A stretch of 23,412 bases of DNA from SAR324 cluster bacterium (lineage in GTDB: Bacteria > SAR324 > JACQKK01): contig JAPUJL010000056.1 in NCBI GenBank assembly GCA_027296185.1, positions 1 through 23,412 on the forward strand, given 5' to 3'. The translations under genes and the position numbers were made by a program. Below are positions 8,403-18,757 of the stretch, piece by piece. The notes under the pieces are model-generated. The model was not told the origin of the DNA. It saw only the letters and a list, made by a program, of their open reading frames with translations, and did not search any database. How positions within the stretch are numbered: position 1 is the stretch's first letter; the number at the start of each line of letters is the position of its first letter.

Positions 8403-9899
8403 TCAGGAACTCTTCTCGAACTCCAGTATTTCGCCGTCGCTGGCGTACTCGTTCAGCTTGTTGCGTAGCGTGCGGATGCTGATGGCAAGCATCTTGGCCG
8501 CCTGGGTGCGGTTGCCCTCGGTGTTGCGCAGGGTCTCGAAGATCAGCTTCCGCTCTGCGTCGCGCAAGGACATCCCCACTTCGATGCCCAGCTCGTCCTC
8601 TTGGGCTGCGGCGGCCTTGGCTTCCGCCGCTTTGCGCCGCCCCTTGCCCTTCTTGGCGGGGGACAGGAGGTCCGGGGCGCCCCACCCTGCGGCGCCGCCC
8701 ATGAGCAGGTGGCTGGGCTCGATCTCTTTTGCGTCGCAAAGCAGCAGCGCCCGCTCGATCACGTTCTCCAACTCCCGGACGTTGCCGCGCCAGTTGTAGT
8801 GGCACAGCACGTCCATGGCATCGGCGGTGATGGGCAGCGGCTTGCGCCCGTTGCGCCGGGCATGAAGCTTGACGAAGTGGTCGGTCAGCAGCGGGATATC
8901 GCCCTTTCGCTCCCGGAGCGGAGGCAGGCGGAGCGGGATCACATTGAGGCGGAAGTACAGATCCTCGCGAAAAGTATTGTCCTCCACCCGCTTGAGAAGA
9001 TCCTGATGGGTCGTGGCCAGCACCCGCGTGTCGATGGAGATCGGCTCCTTGCCCCCGATGCGGTCCACCTCGAACTCCTGCAGCACGCGCAGCAGCTTCG
9101 CCTGAAGCGGCATGGCCATCTCGCTGATCTCGTCCAGCAGGATGGTGCCGCCGTCGGCCTGCTCGAAGCGCCCCTTGTAGTCCTGGAAGGCTCCGGTGAA
9201 CGCGCCCTTGCGGTAACCGAAGAGCTCGCTTTCCAGCAGCGTATCCGGCAGGGCCGCGCAGTTGACGGCGACGAAGGGGCCGTCGGCGCGAGTGGAATGC
9301 TGATGGATGAAGCGCGCCAGCAACTCCTTGCCGGTGCCGCTCTCGCTCTGGATGAGGATGGTGGCGCGGCTGCCCGCCACGTTTTCCGCGACGCCCAGGA
9401 GCTTTTGCATCTGCGGATCGGCGGTGATCAGCTCCCGCACTTCGAGCCCGCCGCCATTGTCCCCCGGGGTTGCCTTGGCCGCCTTGGCCCCCTTCGCCGA
9501 TCGGGCCGATTTGGCCGGGAGCGAGGCCTTGCGCTCCTCGTTCATGGTCAGGGCACGTTCCACCACGAAGACGAAGTTGTCGAACTTGAACGGCTTCAGG
9601 ATGTAGTCGAAGGCCCCGTGCTTCATGGCCTCGACCGCCGTCTCGATAGTGCCGTAGGCGGTGACCATCAGTACGGGCTTTTCCGGCTCCAGATCCTTGA
9701 TGTCCTTCAGCAGTTCCAGCCCGCTACGCTTGGGCATCGTCATGTCCGTCACGACCATCGCGTAGTCGTTCTTCTTCAGCTTGTTCAGTGCGTCGATGGC
9801 GTTGTGCGACGTTTCCACCGGATACCCGCAGTGCTTGAGGGTCTCCGACATGGCAATGCGCATTTCGACTTCATCGTCGACAATCAGGATGGGATTCAT
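8403..9899 (-). CDS. NtrC-family sigma54-dependent response regulator
   Basis: The 498-residue protein activates sigma54 promoters when phosphorylated. The receiver domain (1-120) has the acidic pair D8-D9, phospho-acceptor D52, T80 and K102. The AAA+ domain follows with the Walker A region SESGTGKE (185-192, Ser replacing the usual first Gly), GAFTGA for sigma54 contact (232-237) and the DEIS Walker B. A Fis-type helix-turn-helix near the end reads [20 protein letters not shown]. Ala/Lys-rich linkers flank the AAA+ domain (about 125-148 and after the AAA+). ATG at 9899 was chosen over an upstream start because of the strong AAGGAGGAGC before it and the immediate receiver start. It resembles FlrC/FleR/FlgR regulators. 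The partner kinase is just upstream. Confidence 0.95.
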   Translation of the reverse strand: MNPILIVDDEVEMRIAMSETLKHCGYPVETSHNAIDALNKLKKNDYAMVVTDMTMPKRSGLELLKDIKDLEPEKPVLMVTAYGTIETAVEAMKHGAFDYILKPFKFDNFVFVVERALTMNEERKASLPAKSARSAKGAKAAKATPGDNGGGLEVRELITADPQMQKLLGVAENVAGSRATILIQSESGTGKELLARFIHQHSTRADGPFVAVNCAALPDTLLESELFGYRKGAFTGAFQDYKGRFEQADGGTILLDEISEMAMPLQAKLLRVLQEFEVDRIGGKEPISIDTRVLATTHQDLLKRVEDNTFREDLYFRLNVIPLRLPPLRERKGDIPLLTDHFVKLHARRNGRKPLPITADAMDVLCHYNWRGNVRELENVIERALLLCDAKEIEPSHLLMGGAAGWGAPDLLSPAKKGKGRRKAAEAKAAAAQEDELGIEVGMSLRDAERKLIFETLRNTEGNRTQAAKMLAISIRTLRNKLNEYASDGEILEFEKSS

Positions 9900-9949
9900 G
9901 CTCCTCCTTGAGTGGAAACGTCGCTTCGGCGCCGCACGCCCGCGAGATG

Positions 9950-11250
<1,301 letters not shown>

Positions 11251-11254
<4 letters not shown>

Positions 11255-13287
11255 TCGTTGATGTACTCGCGGTACTGGAGCACGTTCACCAGGTCGCGCT
11301 GATTGTCCTTGGCCAGCCCCTCCCACAGCTCGCCGGGGCGGGTCTCGGCCATTTGCACCAGGGTGTTGAAGGTCTCCAGGGCTTTCACGTCCTCGCCGTT
11401 GCGGCGCTGGATCAGTCCGATCTGATACCAGGCCCAGGGCGTGCGCGGGTGGTCGGGGTAACGGGCGATGGCATCCTCGTAGGCCACCAGGGCGTCGGGA
11501 TCCTGTCCCAGCTCAAACTGCATGTCGCCGCGCAGGTAGTGGCTCAGGATGACATACTCGGGCACCTGCCGCCCTTGGATCGGGTGATGGAAATTGGCCA
11601 CCGCGTCGACGAACGAGTCGTGGGCGTTCTTCATTTGCCCCAGTTCCTTGTAGATCTCGCCCAGCCGGTAATACGCCTCGGAGACCGCCTCGCCCAGCTC
11701 CGGCGCCTGGCTTTGCTCGAAGTCCTGGACGATCAGCAGGTACGCGTCGATGGCGTCCCGGTAGCGCCGGCTGCGATTGTACACATCGCCCAGGAGCATC
11801 CGCGCATCCGTGCGGTAGAGGTCCTCCGGATAACTCTGGATGAAGCGCAACAGGCTTTCCTCGGCCCGCTCGAGGTCGTCCCGCTCCGAGTGGGCCTGGG
11901 CCGTGCGGTAGGCCACCAGGGTTTCCAGGGGGAGTTCCTCCTCGGCCGCCAGTTGCCGGTAGAGCACCAGCGCCTCGTTGTAGAGGCCGAGGCGGTGATA
12001 GGCGGCGGCCACCTGGTACAGGGTGACCTTGAAGCGGAAGTTGCGCAGGTAGTCGCTGCGGTAGCGGGTGTAGACCTTGGCCACTTCCCAGTCGTCCTCT
12101 GCCCGGTACTGGGAATCGATCAGTCCTTTCAGGTTCTCCTCAATACTGGCGTCGACGGTATTGGCCCGGAGGAAGGGGCTCTCGGGAAAATCCGCCTGCA
12201 ACTTTTCGAAAGTGTCGATGGCGACCCGGAATTGGTTGTGCAGGGTGAAGGTGAGCGCCTTGCGCAGGACAGCCTCCTGAGCGATCAGATCCTGCCCCCC
12301 CTCCGCCGCCACCTCGTCGTAGAGCGTCAGGGCCTGGCGGTAGTCCTCGCCGAAGGGCCGGGCGGCGTAGATATTCGCGATGCGCATCTTGCCCCGCAGC
12401 TGGATGGGCAGCTGGGCGTCGGTGGTCACCCGCTGGTAGACCTCCAGCGCTTCCGCCTCCTTGCCTTCGTCGCGGAGAAAATCCCCCATGCGCAAGGCCA
12501 CGAGCTTGGTGTAGGGCTTGTCCGGATATTTGTCGAGCAGCTGGCGGTAGATCAGCCGCGCCGTATCGAACTCGGCGTTCTCGTAGTAGGTCTCCCCCAT
12601 GTGGAACATGAGCAGCGGTTGCGCATCGGGGAAGCTGGGGGCGATACGCCGGGCCTGGTCGTACTCCGGCTTGGCCGAGGCGTAATCCGCGTTGCCATAG
12701 AGGGCCTCCCCGATATTGTAAAACGCCGGGCCCTCCAGCGAGGGCTCCCCCTCCAATTCCAGGAATTGGCGGAAAAAGCCGATGGCGTCGTCGGAGCGGC
12801 CGGTCTGCAGCATCGTCTCGCCCCGGTAGTAGAAGGAGTCCACCGCGTAGGGCAGGTTGCCCGGGAAGCGCTCCTGCAGGAGGTCGTAGTGGACGTCGGC
12901 CTCGGAGTAGAAGCCCATCTCCTGATAGCTGCGCCCGATCTGGAAGAAGGCGCGGGGGATCAACTCCGATTCGTAGCCGATATCCTCGGCGCTGCGGATG
13001 GCCGCCTGGTAGCTCCCGATCACCGAGTGGAAGTTGGTCGCGCCCCGGGCGCGGAGCATCTCGTAGGCGGAATCCGCCGAGCGGAAGAACGCCCGCACCC
13101 CCAGCCGGCTCCGCGGCGAGGCCAGGTATACCCGCTGGAAGAGCCGTCCGGCCAGCCGATAGTTCTCGTTGCGGTACTCGCGCTCGGCCAGCATGTAGTT
13201 GGCCCGCACCGCCAAGTTGGGCTCCGCCTCCAGCAACTCGTCCAGCGGCTCCGGCTGGGGCTGGGGCGGTGGCGGGGCGGCGGGCAC
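11251..13287 (-). CDS. TPR-repeat protein, C-terminal part of a broken AMIN-TPR gene
   Basis: About 678 residues of tandem helical TPR units are present, for example AFYNIGEALYGNADYASAKPEYDQA and similar blocks to the end. Such repeats act as protein-binding scaffolds. From GTG at 13287, preceded by GGGAAGGG, the chain begins with a Pro-rich linker. The frame is open back to a TGA at 13335-13333, and the AMIN-domain frame ends in this same spot. I therefore read the two as one secreted protein of about 940 residues split by a one-base frame change, rather than two genes. A separately translated product from 13287 would lack a signal peptide and stay in the cytoplasm. The stop overlaps the kinase start. 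Confidence 0.85.
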
Positions 13288-13333
13288 CTCGGCCCTTCCC
13301 GGCGGTGCGGCGGCGGCCAGCGCCGTGGGTGCT

Positions 13334-14065
13334 CACCGACGGCGTGGGGCGGCCCGGGGCCTTCATCAGGATGCGGAGCAGGGTGTCCTGGCCGTCGGCC
13401 TCGGCGCTGAATAGTTGCAGCAGGTCGTCTTCGCCCTGCACCGTCAATCCTTGGATGGGGGCGACGCCGTTCAGCCGGATGACGTAGAACGACTCGATCT
13501 GCTGCAGGTCGTACTGGGGCAGTTGCTCCAGGTCCAGCACCACGCGCGAGCTGCCCCCCTCCCGGGTCAGGCGGACGCCGATCAGTTGAATGCCCGCGGG
13601 GGGCGGTGCCTCCCGCAGGGCCACGGCCACCGATCCCGCCCGCAACTCGGCGACGGCCTCCACGAGGACTTGGGGGGTGCGCAGGCGAATCTTGGCCCAG
13701 GTAACGCGATCGTCGATGGACTCGAAGACGACGCCCTCGATCAAGGGGTCGTTGAAGGCGAACATGCGCCGGCCGCCGGGAAACGCGGTCCGGACATTCT
13801 GAAACTTGACCACCGCCACCCGCCGCCGGGGATTGGCCACCACCTGGAAGCGCACCGGGGCGTCCACGAGGAAGTGCAACTGCAGCACGCCAGCATCGCG
13901 GCGGAGCTCGATGCCCGTGATCAGCGCGGCGGGCGCGGCCTCCTGAGCGGCCAGCGGCGCCGCGGCAAACGGAGGGATCAGCGCGGCCCACAGGAGCGCG
14001 GCCCACGGGATCGCCGCCCCTACGGCACCGCCGAGAGGGAATCGTCGCCAGGCTTGTGCTTTCAT
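13334..14065 (-). CDS. AMIN-domain secreted protein, N-terminal part of the broken AMIN-TPR gene
   Basis: ATG at 14065 is preceded by GGAGG at good spacing and opens a signal peptide (basic MKAQAWRRF, hydrophobic core, APLAAQE cleavage region). Two AMIN-like beta domains follow. The first is about 47-150 (starting ITGIELRRDAG, with RRVAVVKFQNVR) and the second about 158-240 (LIGVRLTREGG, SRVVLDLEQLPQY, FYVIRLNGV). AMIN domains target periplasmic proteins to the wall or to secretin complexes. After residue 244 the frame stays open to 12140, but the translation turns into Arg/Gly-rich nonsense while the neighbouring frame shows perfect TPRs. Coding therefore changes frame near 13334. Either an indel, true or from assembly, or recoding could explain this. 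Confidence 0.75.
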
Positions 14066-14132
14066 CGGTTCCTCCCTGGATCCTCGAAAGACCTTGGCCC
14101 TGCCGGGCCGAACCATTGCATGACTGCTTCCG

Positions 14133-14148
14133 GCCCCGAATCCGGGGC
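14133..14148 (-). other. GC-rich hairpin between bactofilin and AMIN genes
   Basis: GCCCCG and CGGGGC form a perfect 6-bp stem with a 4-nt loop in the 136-bp gap after the bactofilin stop. No T tract follows, so it is not a convincing terminator. It could attenuate transcription or protect the upstream messenger. Confidence 0.3.
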
Positions 14149-14201
14149 TGGCGGCCCTTGGCCGGGGGCTCGTTTTATTGGCGGAACCGGCCGCTAGGCG
14201 C

Positions 14202-14687
14202 TTAGGCCGTGTACCGCCCGTCGAACTCTCCCTGCTCGTCCGCCCCCCGAATCTGCACCTCCCGCCCGCCCGGTGCCGCGGCCCTATCCAGCAGCGCTTT
14301 CTGCTGGTCGGGGTGCAGGTCGCGGATCATGTGGCAGGCCCCCTGAAATTCCGCACCGCCCTCGATCATGATTTCGCCGGTGTAGATATCCCCCTTGAGG
14401 ATGCCGTTACGGTAGATTTCAACCCGCTGTTGGGCGATGACGTCGCCCTCCACGTGGCCGCTGATCAGCACCGAATCGACCACCACGGAACCGATCACCG
14501 CGGCGTTGCGGTTAATCACCAGGATCGCCCCACCGCCCGGTTCCGCGAGGATGGCGCCGCGCACCAGCCCGTCGAGCCGCAGGGTGCCCCGGAAGCGGAT
14601 ATTGCCCTCGAAGCGCGTACCCACGCCGAGTAAGCTGATCTCCGGCGAACTCGGGGCGGCGCCGGAATTTCTTTTCTTACCGAACAA
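14202..14687 (-). CDS. Bactofilin (polymer-forming cytoskeletal protein)
   Basis: Bactofilins assemble into nucleotide-independent membrane-associated filaments that position wall enzymes. The 161-residue product has a short basic N-terminal tail (MFGKKRNSG) and the right-handed beta-helix core with regular rungs, for example GTRFEGNIRFRGTLRLDGLVRG, VIGSVVVDSVLISGHVEGDV and YRNGILKGDIYTGEIMIEGGAEFQG. The tail after residue 135 is polar. The start is TTG at 14687, with AAGGA 10 nt upstream; a longer frame without a start of this quality extends into the preceding gene. The gene lies 23 nt after the membrane coiled-coil gene. Family membership is clear; the filament role is inferred from the family. 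Confidence 0.93.
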   Translation of the reverse strand: MFGKKRNSGAAPSSPEISLLGVGTRFEGNIRFRGTLRLDGLVRGAILAEPGGGAILVINRNAAVIGSVVVDSVLISGHVEGDVIAQQRVEIYRNGILKGDIYTGEIMIEGGAEFQGACHMIRDLHPDQQKALLDRAAAPGGREVQIRGADEQGEFDGRYTA

Positions 14688-14710
14688 GGGGCCGGTTCCT
14701 TCCGTGGCGG

Positions 14711-15451
14711 TCAGAGCGAGGCGGTGAACAATGCGGGGTCGAGGACGAATCGCTCCTTGACCAGCAGCCCGCCCCGCAGGGAGAAGAGGTACACGGTAAC
14801 GTGGGTGAAGGGGTTGTCGCCGGCGCGGATGCGCACGCTGCGGCGGTAAGTCTGCGCATTGCGCACCCGGGAGAAGCGGATGCCCGTCTTGTAAAGCATG
14901 GGAAAACCGTCTTCGTTCACGTCGACGTGGGGACTGGTGGCATACCGGGTCGGCGATGCGGTGCGGTCCTCGAAGATGGCGAAGATGAAGCCGCCGCGGT
15001 TCCGGTTGGGGTCGCCCTGCCGCACGATGCGGAACCGCGCCTCGATGGAGCGGCGCTGGGCTCGTGCGGAAAAGGAATCGATGCGGAGCGGCGGGATGTA
15101 CCACTCCTGACTGTAGAGCGAGGTGGGCGCCCGTTTCCGCGGGGTGGGGCTTTTGGGTCTGCTCCCGCTCTGTGCCCACGCGGCTTGCTTGGTCTCGAAG
15201 GCCTCCTGGTTGGCCGAGCGCAGTTCCTCGAGCAGGGCGTCCCGCTCCAACCGCAGGCCGTCGCGCTCCCGCTCCAGCCGTTCCACCTGGGGCGAGGTGA
15301 ACAGGTACAGCACGCTGAGCAGGGTCATCGCGGCCAGCAACACGGCGGCGGCCGCCACACCGGCGTAGACCCGCCACGCCTGAACGTTCCACGTGATGGG
15401 GTGGCCGAAGTTTCGGGATACGATGAACGTGATGGTTTGCTCTACCCGCAT
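14711..15451 (-). CDS. One-pass membrane coiled-coil protein next to bactofilin
   Basis: The 246-residue protein has a roughly 30-residue cytoplasmic start, one membrane helix (about 29-51), a charged coiled coil (about 53-92, RLERERDGLRLERDALLEEL) and then a basic linker. The C-terminal periplasmic domain (about 110-246) looks beta-rich. This topology copies the N-terminus of the M23 peptidases that usually neighbour bactofilins, but no HxxxD or HxH zinc motif is present, so it is not a LytM enzyme. I do not recognise the C-terminal domain. It is the first gene after the strong promoter, and its place suggests it links the bactofilin to the periplasm. Confidence 0.8.
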   Translation of the reverse strand: MRVEQTITFIVSRNFGHPITWNVQAWRVYAGVAAAAVLLAAMTLLSVLYLFTSPQVERLERERDGLRLERDALLEELRSANQEAFETKQAAWAQSGSRPKSPTPRKRAPTSLYSQEWYIPPLRIDSFSARAQRRSIEARFRIVRQGDPNRNRGGFIFAIFEDRTASPTRYATSPHVDVNEDGFPMLYKTGIRFSRVRNAQTYRRSVRIRAGDNPFTHVTVYLFSLRGGLLVKERFVLDPALFTASL

Positions 15452-15567
15452 CGGCCCACTTCGGAGGGGAACCTGTACAGACCTGCCCGGTCGGTCGATT
15501 TTCGTTGCGCAAAGCGCGCTCCGATACGAGAATGACCCGGCTGTGTCCGCGCCTAAAGCCCTAATAA

Positions 15568-15596
15568 TATATATCTAAAACAGGTCTTTGTGTAAA
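15568..15596 (-). promoter_or_regulatory. Sigma70-type promoter of the bactofilin operon
   Basis: On the minus strand TTTACA (15596-15591) and TATATA (15573-15568) are separated by exactly 17 bp in the most AT-rich patch of the region. Transcription would begin near 15561, about 110 nt before the membrane coiled-coil gene. It probably drives that gene, the bactofilin and possibly everything to 8403. The rest of 15452-15723 shows only a short inverted repeat (GTTGC/GCAAC at 15683-15700). Confidence 0.65.
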
Positions 15597-15723
15597 CCGG
15601 CGGTCGTGCGGCCAGGCGCTTTCCACCGGACGTGGCCCGGGCGGTGGAGAAGGAGGCGCAGCGGCATAAGCCGCTCCGAAACGTTGCAGAAGGCCGCAAC
15701 CACCCGATCGAGAATCTCAAGCG

Positions 15724-16455
15724 ATGCGGCTGGCTATCCTCAAGGCGGGAACGGCGACCCCGGCGGCCCGGAAGCGGGAAGGCGACTACGACCGGATGTT
15801 CGTGAACCTGCTCGCGGCGCGGGGACGGGAGTGGCGCACCTACGACGTCGAGCACGGCGAGTTCCCGGAAGACCTGGCCGCCCACGACGGCTATCTGGTT
15901 ACCGGGAGCAAGTACGCCGTCTACGACGATTTGCCCTGGGTGCATCGGCTTCTGGAGACGATCCGCGCCATCCACGCCCGGCGCATCCCGCTGGTGGGAG
16001 TCTGCTTCGGCCATCAGGCCCTGGCCCAGGCGCTCGGCGGGGAGGCGGCGCTCAATCCCCAAGGCTGGGAAGTGGGGCTGCGCCCCGTTACCCTGACCGC
16101 TGCGGGCCGCGCGGCGCTTTCCCGTAACGGCGCGGGCGAGCTGCCCGATCCGCTGCTGCTCTACGAGAGCCACCGCGACGCCGTGCTGCGGGTCCCGCCG
16201 GGCGCCGTGAACCTCGCCTCGAGTCCGCGCACGCCCTCGGAGATGTTCGCTCTCGGAGAGACGGTCTTGGGCATGCAGGCTCACCCGGAGTTCTCGGCGG
16301 AAACCGTCCGCGAGTTGATCGAGAGCCGGAGCGGAATCATTCCCCAAGAGCGGGCGGACGAGGGCCTCGCCTCGCTCGACGCGGTGCCACACCGGGAGTC
16401 CGCCAAGGGCATCCTCGAGGCCTTTCTCAGCCCCAACGGAGCGGCTCGGCGGTAA
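15724..16455 (+). CDS. Class I glutamine amidotransferase
   Basis: The 243-residue protein has a complete class I amidotransferase triad: nucleophile C94 in GVCFGHQ, and H187 and E189 in QAHPEF. The family releases ammonia from glutamine, or hydrolyses gamma-glutamyl bonds when stand-alone. The N-terminal DGYLVTGSKYAVYDD and the ESHRD segment are typical of the GuaA-like stand-alone group that includes gamma-glutamyl hydrolases for polyamines or glutathione. No synthetase domain or partner gene is nearby, so the substrate is unknown. The upstream Shine-Dalgarno is weak. It is divergent from the bactofilin operon and probably transcribed alone. Confidence 0.9.
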   Translation: MRLAILKAGTATPAARKREGDYDRMFVNLLAARGREWRTYDVEHGEFPEDLAAHDGYLVTGSKYAVYDDLPWVHRLLETIRAIHARRIPLVGVCFGHQALAQALGGEAALNPQGWEVGLRPVTLTAAGRAALSRNGAGELPDPLLLYESHRDAVLRVPPGAVNLASSPRTPSEMFALGETVLGMQAHPEFSAETVRELIESRSGIIPQERADEGLASLDAVPHRESAKGILEAFLSPNGAARR

Positions 16456-16690
16456 GGGGCCATTGCCGCGGGCTGCGCTCCGCTACGGGCGGCGGTCAGG
16501 ATTCCGCCTGCCACCGATTGACAGGCCCCTGTGGTGTGTTGTCTCCGCGCCGGTGACCGAGCGCGCTACGCGCGGGTAGCGGGGCGCACTCCACGCCGGG
16601 CGGGGCGGTCGCCTCCCGATGTTTTCCTGGGTGCGGATCCACCCGCGGCGTATCGTCCGAAATCATTGTTCTCCAGCCGGTTCGATTTGC
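16456..16690 (+). other. Gap of 235 bp between amidotransferase and CLC genes
   Basis: I see no gene here. An exact TTGACA stands at 16518-16523, but no matching -10 box follows at 15-19 bp, so I do not call a promoter. An in-frame ATG at 16619 would add 24 residues to the CLC protein that do not look like a family N-terminus. Confidence 0.4.
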
Positions 16691-18733
16691 ATGCCTAACC
16701 CGATTCATAGCGCGCTGAAGCGATTCGCGGTGCACGAGCGCGTGTTCACGCTGACGGTGGGCTGCGCCATCGGCATCGTGGCGGGGTTCGGCTCCATCGC
16801 CGTGCGGGAGGCGATCCCCGCTCTTGGCCGCTTATTCGAGGCTCTTCGGGAGACCGTCGGCTCCGCCACGGGGCTGTGGTGGTTGGGCGTCTTGCTGGCG
16901 CCGGCCCTGGGCGGGCTGATCATCGGCCCCCTGATCCACCGCTACGCCCGGGAGGCGCGGGGCCACGGCGTGCCGGAGGTGATGCTGGCGGTGGCGCGGA
17001 GAGGGGGCTTCATCCGCCCCCGGGTGGTGGTCGTCAAGACGATCGCCTCGGTGATCTGCATCGCATCGGGTGGCTCGGTGGGCCGGGAGGGCCCGATCGT
17101 CCAGATCGGCTCGGCCATGGGCTCGACCATGGGCTCCCTGCTCCGCGTTCCGCCCCGCCTGATGCGCGTATTCGTCGCCTGCGGCGCGGCGGGGGGGATC
17201 GCAGCCACGTTCAACGCGCCCATCGCCGGGGCGCTGTTCGCGGTGGAAATCATCCTGGGCGACTTTGGCTTCATCCAGCTCGCCCCCATCGTCACCAGCT
17301 CGGTCACCGCAACAGTCATCTCCCGGGGCATCGCGGGCGACTTCGCCGCATTCCAGGTGCCGCCCTACGAGCTGGTGCATCCGGTCGAGCTGATCGTATA
17401 TGCGGGCCTGGGGCTGCTGTGCGCCATCGTGGCGGTGGGGTTCATCCGGTTGCTGGACGGGCTGGAAGTCTACGTGGAGAAGCGGGTGAAACTCCACGAG
17501 GCGCTCCAGCCCATGGCCGGCGGGCTGATGGTCGGCGCCATCGGGCTGTTGTTTCCCCAGGTCTTCGGCATCGGTTACGCCACCATCGACCTGGCGCTGC
17601 ACGACGCCCTGCCCCTGTATCTGCTCGGCGCGCTCGTGGTGGCCAAGCTGGTGGCCACCTCCCTCACCCTCTCCTCCGGGGGTTCGGGGGGCATCTTCGC
17701 GCCCTCGCTGTTCATGGGCGCCATGACCGGCGGCATGGTGGGCAAGCTGGCCAACCTGGCGCTGCCGGGCCTGGCCGCCAGCAGCGGGGCTTATGCCCTG
17801 GTGGGCATGGGGGCGATGGTCGGGGCCGCCACCCACGCGCCCATCACGGCGATCGTGATTCTCTTCGAGCTGACCAACGACTACAAGATCATCCTGCCCC
17901 TGATGATCAGCACCATCGTTTCGACCCTCGCCGCAAACGCGTTCTACCGGGAGTCGATCTACACGGACAAGCTGCGGCGCAAGGGCATCGACCTGCACCA
18001 GGGGCTGGAGCTCAACGTGCTCAAGAAGGTCTCCGCCGGGGACATCATGCGCAAGGGCTACGAGGCGGCGCCCCACGATCTACCCTTCAATTTCCTGGTG
18101 GACCTGGTCATGCAGTCCTCTCACGCGGAGGTGCCGGTCGTGGACGGCGACGGGCGAATCGTCGGCGTGGTGACCCGCGATCAGCTGAAACGTCACCTGT
18201 TCGAGAAGGACATGCTGTCGGACATGGTGATCGCGAAGGACATGGCCTCGGAATCGCACCCAGTGCTGCTCCAGGACGAGACGCTGGATCAGGCCAATCT
18301 GCGCTTCCAGGAATTCCGCTGCCGCGAGCTATTCGTCGTGGATTCCCTCGAGCACCGCAAGCTGGTGGGGGTGGTGTACAAGGACGACCTGATGGACGCC
18401 TATCACCGGGAGATGGTCAAGCGGGCCGCGGGGGACGTATTTGCCTACAACATCAACCACCCGCACCGGATGGAAACGGTTGACGTGATGGATGGCTATG
18501 GGATCATCGAACTGGAGGCCCCGCACGAATTCTCCGGAAAGCTGCTCCGCGAGCTGGACCTGCGCAACCGATACGGCATCACCGTGCTGGCCATCAAGCG
18601 TCCTGCCAGCGACGGGCCCCAGCCGGATATGCGGCTGTGGGTTCCCGAGAGTGGCGACCGCATCGAAGACGGCGACATTCTCGTGTTGATGGGCGAGCAC
18701 GAGAAGATCGACGCGTTTCACCGCAATTTCTGA
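16691..18733 (+). CDS. CLC chloride channel/transporter with CBS pair and RCK_C domain
   Basis: The 680-residue inner-membrane protein moves chloride or a related anion. The CLC part (1-425) has the filter motifs GHGVP (91-95, normally GSGIP), GREGP with gating Glu E133, and GGIFAP (333-338); Y424 may be the filter Tyr. At the internal proton-Glu site of E. coli ClcA (E202-E203) it reads E185-I186, so the proton Glu is missing. Two CBS domains (about 446-505 and 515-575) suggest nucleotide control. A TrkA_C/RCK_C-type domain (about 596-680, ending GDILVLMGEHEKIDAF) suggests a further ligand. ATG at 16691 fits the family start better than 16619. The alpha/beta hydrolase follows after 24 nt. 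Confidence 0.93.
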   Translation: MPNPIHSALKRFAVHERVFTLTVGCAIGIVAGFGSIAVREAIPALGRLFEALRETVGSATGLWWLGVLLAPALGGLIIGPLIHRYAREARGHGVPEVMLAVARRGGFIRPRVVVVKTIASVICIASGGSVGREGPIVQIGSAMGSTMGSLLRVPPRLMRVFVACGAAGGIAATFNAPIAGALFAVEIILGDFGFIQLAPIVTSSVTATVISRGIAGDFAAFQVPPYELVHPVELIVYAGLGLLCAIVAVGFIRLLDGLEVYVEKRVKLHEALQPMAGGLMVGAIGLLFPQVFGIGYATIDLALHDALPLYLLGALVVAKLVATSLTLSSGGSGGIFAPSLFMGAMTGGMVGKLANLALPGLAASSGAYALVGMGAMVGAATHAPITAIVILFELTNDYKIILPLMISTIVSTLAANAFYRESIYTDKLRRKGIDLHQGLELNVLKKVSAGDIMRKGYEAAPHDLPFNFLVDLVMQSSHAEVPVVDGDGRIVGVVTRDQLKRHLFEKDMLSDMVIAKDMASESHPVLLQDETLDQANLRFQEFRCRELFVVDSLEHRKLVGVVYKDDLMDAYHREMVKRAAGDVFAYNINHPHRMETVDVMDGYGIIELEAPHEFSGKLLRELDLRNRYGITVLAIKRPASDGPQPDMRLWVPESGDRIEDGDILVLMGEHEKIDAFHRNF

Positions 18734-18757
18734 ATCCGCAACCGGCCCCGGCCCGCC

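Noticed and set aside
8601..9911. Plus-strand open frame of 436 codons opposite the response regulator
   Set aside because: The minus strand carries the intact NtrC-type protein; the plus frame is a shadow.
12140..13333. AMIN frame continuing open for about 400 more codons as a real C-terminus
   Set aside because: The translation becomes Gly/Arg/Ala/Pro-rich without structure, while the overlapping frame encodes regular TPR units to a coupled stop.
13333..13335. TGA before the TPR frame as a possible selenocysteine codon, given selC in the window
   Set aside because: Reading through it upstream gives a frame different from the AMIN coding frame, so recoding to selenocysteine would not join the two parts.
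11353..13410. Plus-strand open frame of 685 codons across the TPR gene
   Set aside because: It is a mirror of the TPR coding frame; the translation is Val/Leu/His-rich and has no motif.
16518..16546. Exact TTGACA as a CLC promoter
   Set aside because: No acceptable -10 hexamer at 15-19 bp.
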